64,000 nt of DNA, taken from an uncultured Bacteroidales bacterium (lineage in GTDB: Bacteria > Bacteroidota > Bacteroidia > Bacteroidales > F082). The DNA lies in assembly GCA_900315175.1 (NCBI GenBank), contig OMYA01000005.1, forward strand, positions 186,001 to 250,000, given 5' to 3'. Below the pieces are notes generated by a model. It was given only the letters and a program-made list of their open reading frames with translations. It did no database searches and was not told the origin of the DNA. This document shows, piece by piece, positions 58,775 to 64,000 of the stretch. Position 1 is the stretch's first letter. The number at the start of each line of letters is the position of its first letter. The translations under genes and the position numbers were made by a program.

Positions 58775-58871
58775 TGATAGACAAGTAATAGTCAAAGACA
58801 TTTTTATTATATTGATTATCAATAATTTTAAATTTTCAATGATAGACAAACGATAGGCAAAGCGTGTTTTT
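58773..58871. repeat. Pair of about 33-base direct repeats, 65 bases apart
   Basis: AATGATAGACAAGTAATAGTC (from 58773) and AATGATAGACAAACGATAGGC (from 58838), each running on through CAAAG to a T tract. Between them is TTGATTATCAA. They fill the spacer before the TPR-HTH gene. Confidence 0.65.
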
Positions 58872-58907
58872 GACTTGACAATTTGTTTTTCATAAAAATT
58901 TTTGCTA

Positions 58908-58916
58908 TATCTTTGC
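58908..58916 (+). promoter_or_regulatory. -7 box of the TPR-HTH regulator gene
   Basis: TATCTTTGC, 16 bases before ATG 58933; TTTG at 58882-58885 lies 22 bases upstream of it. Confidence 0.55.
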
Positions 58917-58932
58917 ATTGTCAAAACAAAAA

Positions 58933-60291
58933 ATGACGATGCAACCATTTAAAAGATATATCACAATTGCGCTCCTCGTTATGGCGACGGTATTTGTCTC
59001 GTGCAGACAAGCATCGCGTTATGACGAGGCGCTTGCTATATATAATAAAGGTGTGGAGTTGCGCGAGGCTAAGCAAAACGAAGATGCCGCCAAATGTTTC
59101 AGCGACGCTTTGGTAACTTTAAACCTTTGCGATGCCGAAAATTACGATGTCAAGGCGTTGAAAGCCGAAACCGAAGACCGACTTGGAGAGATTTACTGGC
59201 TGCAGGGACTTTTCGAGGAGGCGCTGGAGCTTCATCTCGATGCCTCTACCCTTTCCCGTGAACTTGACCGTCCTGTTTCTTTGATGAAATCGTTGAGAAA
59301 TGCAGGTCGCGCCGCCGCTTCGCTGAAAAACCTTGAAGAAGCCGAGGATTATTTCAACGAAGCTATTTCCATTGCCAAATCATTGAACGACAACAACTTC
59401 GCAAACGACGTTTGTTTGGACTTGGCTCGCGACATTTACATGGAAAAAGAAGATTTTGGAAAGATGGTTTCCGTTGTCAGCCAAGCATTTGATAACGATG
59501 CTGAGCCCTATCAATGCCATCTGCTTCTCGGTTTGGCAAATTACTATTTGGAAAATGACGACGAGGCTATTTCACACCTCAACGAGGCGGCAAAGAGCGA
59601 TAAGGCTGGCTTTAAGATGTCGGCCTACCAGACGTTATATTATATTTATCAGATGCGAGGCGATTACAGCAAAGCCCTTGAATATCATGAGCTTTATAAT
59701 GAAAACATGATTGAGGCTGACCATCAGCACCGCAGCGAGGAGATGCAGCGCATCAAGAGTGAAAACGACCTCAAGATGCAGGAAAATGCATTGAAGGAGA
59801 AGCAGAAAACAAGGACTTTGTTCTTTTGTGGAGTTCTCGGAATACTCGCAATTGCGTTGATCATTATGATTCTTCTGTTCCGCCAGAGATCTTTGAGAGC
59901 TCAGATAGAAGCTGAGAAGACCAAGAACCAGTTTGAGGCTGCGTTGAAGAAAAACAAGGTCTACGTTACCGCCCTCGCCTTGACGGAACAGATCACTGCG
60001 AGCACCTTGGATTTTAACCTCGATGACGACTCGTGGGACGATTTTATGAATCTTATCAATCTGATTTACAACGATTTAAACAATAAACTCATAGCGAAAT
60101 ACCCATCATTAACGCAAGAGGATCTGAAGATTTGCAGCTTGACGCGTTTGGGAATGAGCAACCAGGTCATTGCTATATTGATGAACACACAGACGGCATC
60201 CTACGCTCGCCGCAAATCGCGCATCAAGCAGGAGAAAATGAACGGAAGCGAGGATACGCGGAGTTTTGAAGAAATAATTGAAGACATTTAA
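58933..60291 (+). CDS. Membrane TPR protein with C-terminal LuxR-like helix-turn-helix
   Basis: A 452-residue protein. The N-terminus has a lipoprotein-like signal (VFVSC, Cys24). Residues about 30-270 are TPR-type repeats; a membrane span (LFFCGVLGILAIALIIMILLF, about 294-316) is followed by a coiled coil and a cytoplasmic C-terminal domain with LTQEDLKICSLTRLGMSNQVIAILM and SYARRKSRIKQEKM, the pattern of LuxR-like HTH domains in Bacteroidota TPR regulators. So periplasmic TPRs would sense and the inside HTH would act on DNA. It precedes two repeat-rich surface protein genes, plausible targets. Confidence 0.82.
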   Translation: MTMQPFKRYITIALLVMATVFVSCRQASRYDEALAIYNKGVELREAKQNEDAAKCFSDALVTLNLCDAENYDVKALKAETEDRLGEIYWLQGLFEEALELHLDASTLSRELDRPVSLMKSLRNAGRAAASLKNLEEAEDYFNEAISIAKSLNDNNFANDVCLDLARDIYMEKEDFGKMVSVVSQAFDNDAEPYQCHLLLGLANYYLENDDEAISHLNEAAKSDKAGFKMSAYQTLYYIYQMRGDYSKALEYHELYNENMIEADHQHRSEEMQRIKSENDLKMQENALKEKQKTRTLFFCGVLGILAIALIIMILLFRQRSLRAQIEAEKTKNQFEAALKKNKVYVTALALTEQITASTLDFNLDDDSWDDFMNLINLIYNDLNNKLIAKYPSLTQEDLKICSLTRLGMSNQVIAILMNTQTASYARRKSRIKQEKMNGSEDTRSFEEIIEDI

Positions 60292-60322
60292 CCACGAATT
60301 GACACAAATTAAAACGAATTAT
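60292..60322. repeat. ACGAATTGACACAAATTAAAACGAATT-type repeat
   Basis: Three near copies of the 10-base word ACGAATTNAC/ACAAATTAAA between the regulator stop and the next gene. The same kind of word is common in Bacteroidales spacers. Confidence 0.5.
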
Positions 60323-60335
60323 CAAAAAATATAAT

Positions 60336-61754
60336 ATGAAAAACGTAACAAAATTATTAACCGTTATTCTATCGTTATTATTAGTAATTGTTGCTGGGTG
60401 TAAGAAAAAAGACATCAGCAATGATTCAGGTGGTATTTTTGCTAATAGCGAACCTCTTTGCTTTACTGCCGAAGAAGACAGTGCGACCATTAGCATGAAA
60501 AGAATTGGATATGTAGAACTTAATCCTATTCCAAATATTGAATACAGTTACGACAAAGTTGTATGGAGGACATTCACAGCCGAAAGCACCGTTATAACGT
60601 TGAAAAACACTGGTGATAAGGTTTATTTCAGAGGAAACAACCCTCATGGTCTAAATGTCAATCTGGAAGAAAACAATTCTTTTATTAGATTTGAGACAAA
60701 CGACAAGAAAACTGCAGTAAGCGGAAATCTCATGTCGCTAATTGACCCGACATGCAGGTTAACAAAAGTTCCGGATTATTGTTTCTGTGATTTGTTTAAT
60801 GGCGCCAAAATAACGACACCGCCCGAACTGCCAGCCACAACGTTGGGAAAACGCTGTTATGGAGGTTTGTTCAGCTGTTGTACCGAGCTTAAAACCGCGC
60901 CGGAGTTGCCTGCGACAAAACTGGCGAAAGAATGTTATGTTAGCATGTTTTTGTATTGCACCAGTTTAAAAGTAGCGCCTAAATTACCTGCAACAACTCT
61001 GGCAGCTGATTGTTATGCTGACATGTTTGATAGTAGCGGCATTTTAGAAGCTCCGGAACTACCAGCCACTACCCTGGCGGATGGTTGTTATGCCTGTATG
61101 TTTTACTATTGTAAAAATATCACGACTGCTCCGGAACTACCAGCGACAACATTAGCGCCTGCGTGTTATAGTAGCATGTTTCATAATTGTGATAATCTCA
61201 CAGCAGTTCCCGAATTGCCGGCAACGACATTGGCTAATTACTGTTATACATTTATGTTTGAGGAATGTGATGGTATTACTCTAACACCGAGACTGCCAGC
61301 GACAACTTTAGCTGATTATTGTTATAGTGAAATGTTTAGTGGATGTCATAATCTTACAACAGTTTTGGAACTTCCTGCAACCACTTTGGCAAATAATTGC
61401 TATGAAAAAATGTTTAATGATTGTATCAATCTGAGAAATGCCCCTGAAATACTGCCAGCTACCACATTGGCTGAACACTGTTATGAACGCATGTTTTATC
61501 ATTGTATAAAACTTGAATCGGCACCAGAATTACCTGCAACAACTTTAGTGAACCGTTGTTATTTGTCGATGTTTTTATATTGCTCAAGTCTAAAAAGCAT
61601 AAAAGTTCATTTTACCGAATGGGGAGATGATTACGACACGGCTTTCTGGGTAGCAGAAGTGTCTTCAAACGGAATATTTTACTGTCCAAATTCATTACCC
61701 CAAGAGTATGGTGTTGAAAGAATCCCATATTGGTGGAATGTTGTGACATTTTAA
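60336..61754 (+). CDS. Lipoprotein with ten 24-residue PATTL-CY-MF repeats
   Basis: A 472-residue lipoprotein (lipobox IVAGC, Cys22). Residues 40-155 form an N-terminal domain containing VYFRGNNPHG and VSGNLMSLI. From about 159 to 425 there are ten units of 24-26 residues on the pattern APELPATTLAxxCYxxMFxxCxxLT, one with a shortened end. A C-terminal cap with SSNGIFYCPN and PYWWNVV follows. The whole plan, including the cap, recurs in residues 30-280 of the GH2 chimera at 36781. The repeat resembles BspA-type leucine-rich units; a surface binding role is likely, the ligand unknown. Confidence 0.83.
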   Translation: MKNVTKLLTVILSLLLVIVAGCKKKDISNDSGGIFANSEPLCFTAEEDSATISMKRIGYVELNPIPNIEYSYDKVVWRTFTAESTVITLKNTGDKVYFRGNNPHGLNVNLEENNSFIRFETNDKKTAVSGNLMSLIDPTCRLTKVPDYCFCDLFNGAKITTPPELPATTLGKRCYGGLFSCCTELKTAPELPATKLAKECYVSMFLYCTSLKVAPKLPATTLAADCYADMFDSSGILEAPELPATTLADGCYACMFYYCKNITTAPELPATTLAPACYSSMFHNCDNLTAVPELPATTLANYCYTFMFEECDGITLTPRLPATTLADYCYSEMFSGCHNLTTVLELPATTLANNCYEKMFNDCINLRNAPEILPATTLAEHCYERMFYHCIKLESAPELPATTLVNRCYLSMFLYCSSLKSIKVHFTEWGDDYDTAFWVAEVSSNGIFYCPNSLPQEYGVERIPYWWNVVTF

Positions 61755-61772
61755 ACCATAAAAAACCTTAAA

Positions 61773-64000
61773 ATGAAGAGTTTAATAGCAATAACATTTG
61801 TAATTTTAACACTAATCACAAGATTAGCCGCCCAGGATTTCACCGTTGGAGATTTGAATTATTCAATAAATGAAGATGGTGTTTCGGTAACCGTAACAGG
61901 CCATGTTGATGGCACGAATGCTACAGGAGTGCTTATTATTCCGGAAGTTGTAACATATGAGGGCAATGATTATGCTGTGACAAGAATTGGCAATGCGGCA
62001 TTTTACAATCACATCCATCTGACTGGTGATTTGGTCATTCCTAATTCAGTCAAATACATTGGAGAACAAGCTTTCTTTTTTTGTTGCGGTTTTACAGGCT
62101 CATTGACCCTACCCGACTCATTAACAACGATTGAAGCAAGCGTTTTTGATTATTGTTACGGTTTGACCGGACAGTTAATAATTCCTGAATCTGTTACGTC
62201 GATTGGCTCCTTGGCTTTTTACAATTGTAAAGATTTCACTGGTTCTCTGATAATTCCGAATTCAGTAACCAACATAGAATCCAGCGCATTTGCAGGATGT
62301 ACAGGTTTGTGCGACACTTTAGTTATTGGCAACTCCGTCGTCGATATTTCATATCGCGTGTTTAAGAGTTGTAGTTTCAGCAAAACAATATCCTTGGCTG
62401 AAACTCCGCCTATGATTGATGAACTAACATTTGAAAACTTCACATGCCCTACCCTGACAGTTCCTTGCGGATGCAGACTGGCATACGGGAATTATGGCTA
62501 CACTAACTCTTTTTCAGCAATTATCGAAGACTGTGTATATTGTTGGGACGGCACCATTGCCGAATCATTCGACGGCGGCGACGGCTCGGAGGAAAATCCT
62601 TATCAGATTGCGACACCGCAGCAGTTGGCATTGCTTGCCCATATTACAAACGACAGCGTCGTAGAACCCGCTTATTATATCCTTACTGATGACATTTGTC
62701 TTTATAATGACACGATTCAATGGACGCCCATAGGTTATGAAATATACTATCAGGCTTATTTGAAACCGTTCGGCGGTGTTTTCGATGGCAACGGTCATTG
62801 TGTTTATGACATGATAATCGACAATCCTGAAAGAAATCTTCCATCGGGTTTATTCGGATATGCCGAAAATGCCACTATCAAAAACCTTCAAATTGATTGT
62901 TCAAGCATTAAAAACAATAATTATATAGCAGGTCTTATTGTCGCAAGAGCCAGAAACAGCAAAATTGAGAATTGCAAGACTATCTACAGTAACATTGAAT
63001 ATTGTCAGATTGCCGGCGGCATTGTCGGAGGAATAGAAAATTTTAACGACGACAGTACTTATATTAAAAATTGCGTCAATGAAGCCAATTTGGACAGCAT
63101 CTATTATGGCGGCGGAATAGTTGGAGACATTTATGTCGATATTGACACTTGCGTTGTGATGATAGAATCATGTATAAACAAAGGAAATATTATTGCCAAA
63201 AGTTATTCAGGCGGCATATCGGGCGCGGCGAGATTGTCAATTATCGAAAATTGTCAGAATTTCGGCACGATTTACGGAAGTGATGCCGGAGGTATTTTAG
63301 GTAGTGGAAGAGATTGCGTGTTTAAAAATTGCGTAAACAACAGATCTGGTGTTTTTGACGGCGGCGAGAATGTGGCTGGCGGCATTGTGGCTGTGCTTAT
63401 ACATGGCAAGTTGCTGAATTGCAGAAACTTTGCGGATGGTTCTGGCGCAACAATAGGCGGTATCGTCGGAGTTTGCAACGGTACGGAAATCCGTCAATGC
63501 GCAAACCAAGGAAGAATTTGGTGTATAGGTCAATCGTGCGGCGGCATTATGGGCGAAAGAGGCTATCAAGAGGATATGGTTTATATTTACGATTGTTACA
63601 ATCGTGGCGATATCATTACTGATATTGTTTTAACTAAAGACACGTTGGAATACGTTTGCGAAGGCGGAATACTTGGCTCAGGGTATGTGTCAATCAACAA
63701 CGTTTACAACACTGGTGATTTTAGAATAATTGCTGGTATGTCAAATGTGCCGGCTTATATCGGCAATATCGTTGGCTATATGCACGATCCATTATTAGAT
63801 TTGAACTGCTACTGGCTCTACGATGATGAGTATCCGGCTTGCGGCGACCCAAATTGGCCCGATTTGCCTGGCTCTTCGGCTTTTCGGCAGTGGGTATCAC
63901 AATCGAACTGCGTTCTTTACGTGCCTCAATATGGCACCGACGATTTGGTGGAGGCATTGAACTATGGCTCAAACGGAGGATGTGTATGGGTTAGAGACAC
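61773..64000 (+). CDS. Secreted BspA-like LRR protein with GLUG-like repeats, 3' end missing
   Basis: The frame is open from ATG 61773 to the window end (742 residues so far, incomplete). A signal peptide ends LAAQ (about residue 21). Residues about 45-215 are BspA-type LRR_5 units (LVIPNSVKYIGEQAF, LTLPDSLTTIEASVF, LIIPESVTSIGSLAF). After a linker with GGDGSEENPYQIATPQQL, residues about 265-720 are repeats with words such as GLFGYAENATIKN, GGIVGGI, GGIMGE, close to GLUG motifs that form beta-helical surface fibres. It lies 18 bases after the PATTL lipoprotein, so it is likely in the same operon. Such proteins mediate adhesion in oral Bacteroidales; here the role is inferred only. Confidence 0.85.
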   Translation, partial: MKSLIAITFVILTLITRLAAQDFTVGDLNYSINEDGVSVTVTGHVDGTNATGVLIIPEVVTYEGNDYAVTRIGNAAFYNHIHLTGDLVIPNSVKYIGEQAFFFCCGFTGSLTLPDSLTTIEASVFDYCYGLTGQLIIPESVTSIGSLAFYNCKDFTGSLIIPNSVTNIESSAFAGCTGLCDTLVIGNSVVDISYRVFKSCSFSKTISLAETPPMIDELTFENFTCPTLTVPCGCRLAYGNYGYTNSFSAIIEDCVYCWDGTIAESFDGGDGSEENPYQIATPQQLALLAHITNDSVVEPAYYILTDDICLYNDTIQWTPIGYEIYYQAYLKPFGGVFDGNGHCVYDMIIDNPERNLPSGLFGYAENATIKNLQIDCSSIKNNNYIAGLIVARARNSKIENCKTIYSNIEYCQIAGGIVGGIENFNDDSTYIKNCVNEANLDSIYYGGGIVGDIYVDIDTCVVMIESCINKGNIIAKSYSGGISGAARLSIIENCQNFGTIYGSDAGGILGSGRDCVFKNCVNNRSGVFDGGENVAGGIVAVLIHGKLLNCRNFADGSGATIGGIVGVCNGTEIRQCANQGRIWCIGQSCGGIMGERGYQEDMVYIYDCYNRGDIITDIVLTKDTLEYVCEGGILGSGYVSINNVYNTGDFRIIAGMSNVPAYIGNIVGYMHDPLLDLNCYWLYDDEYPACGDPNWPDLPGSSAFRQWVSQSNCVLYVPQYGTDDLVEALNYGSNGGCVWVRD

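Noticed and set aside
60805..61600. Possible CRISPR-like array because of regular 72-base repeats
   Set aside because: The repeats are in a coding frame with diverged units and no unique spacers; they encode the PATTL protein repeats. No cas genes are present.

Overview
The window looks like a chromosomal piece of an anaerobic Bacteroidales (Bacteroidota) bacterium, probably gut or rumen associated. The evidence is: the Bacteroidota promoter type (TAnnTTTGC -7 box, sometimes with a TTTG about 19-20 bases upstream) before at least a dozen genes; SPI and SPII signal peptides followed by family-typical Bacteroidota proteins (DUF5686 type, PorT-like barrels, BspA-like leucine-rich repeat proteins, a type IX secretion C-terminal domain); biosynthetic arginine decarboxylase; DPP III with HECLGH; and short Bacteroidales-type intergenic repeats. 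No phage, plasmid, insertion sequence, CRISPR or rRNA was seen.

Layout. 1-6.0 kb: end of a TPR protein, recR, glmM with a small helix-rich protein behind it, divergent LRR and TPR genes, a small membrane exporter-like gene and aroE. 6.1-13.2 kb: tex, an outer-membrane barrel, a strong bidirectional terminator, a lipoprotein in which full-length dipeptidyl peptidase III is fused to a full-length nicotinamidase-like domain, an SPFH protein and smpB. 13.2-21.1 kb: thioredoxin-like and beta-helix lipoproteins, an M23 peptidase, an LTA-synthase-type sulfatase, a lipid kinase and a MscS channel. 21.1-26.0 kb: a five-gene heterodisulfide-reductase/Qmo-like iron-sulfur operon with a cytochrome-b-like membrane subunit that carries an in-frame dispersed repeat. 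26.2-36.8 kb: glmS, two DUF5686-type proteins, nitroreductase, GlcNAc-kinase-like ATPase and speA. 36.8-41.2 kb: a very large chimeric secreted GH2 protein. 41.2-44.0 kb: tRNA-Ser/Pro/Pro operon, alkaline phosphatase, RRM protein, tRNA-Arg directly abutting a Sua5/YrdC gene, tRNA-Lys. 44-50.7 kb: GH2 beta-galactosidase, a tiny Cys-rich lipoprotein, a membrane protein and ligA. 50.8-57.9 kb: NapH-NapG-like fused polyferredoxin, Fe-S aldo/keto reductase, NhaC antiporter, threonine aldolase and a sodium:solute symporter. 57.9-64 kb: a nested palindromic element, lipoprotein nitroreductase, a membrane TPR-HTH regulator and two repeat-rich surface proteins, the last one running off the window.

How genes work together. 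GlmS, GlmM and the GlcNAc-kinase-like protein all serve amino-sugar/cell-wall precursor supply. The Hdr-like operon and the NapGH-like/aldo-keto reductase/NhaC group are two separate electron-transfer modules, plausibly exchanging electrons with the quinone pool or low-potential carriers. The GH2 enzymes, surface repeat proteins and barrels are envelope and glycan-related functions. The most unusual items are the DPP III-nicotinamidase lipoprotein, the Hdr-like operon, the mosaic GH2 gene sharing a repeat domain with a lipoprotein 20 kb away, and the 0.2 kb nested inverted repeat.
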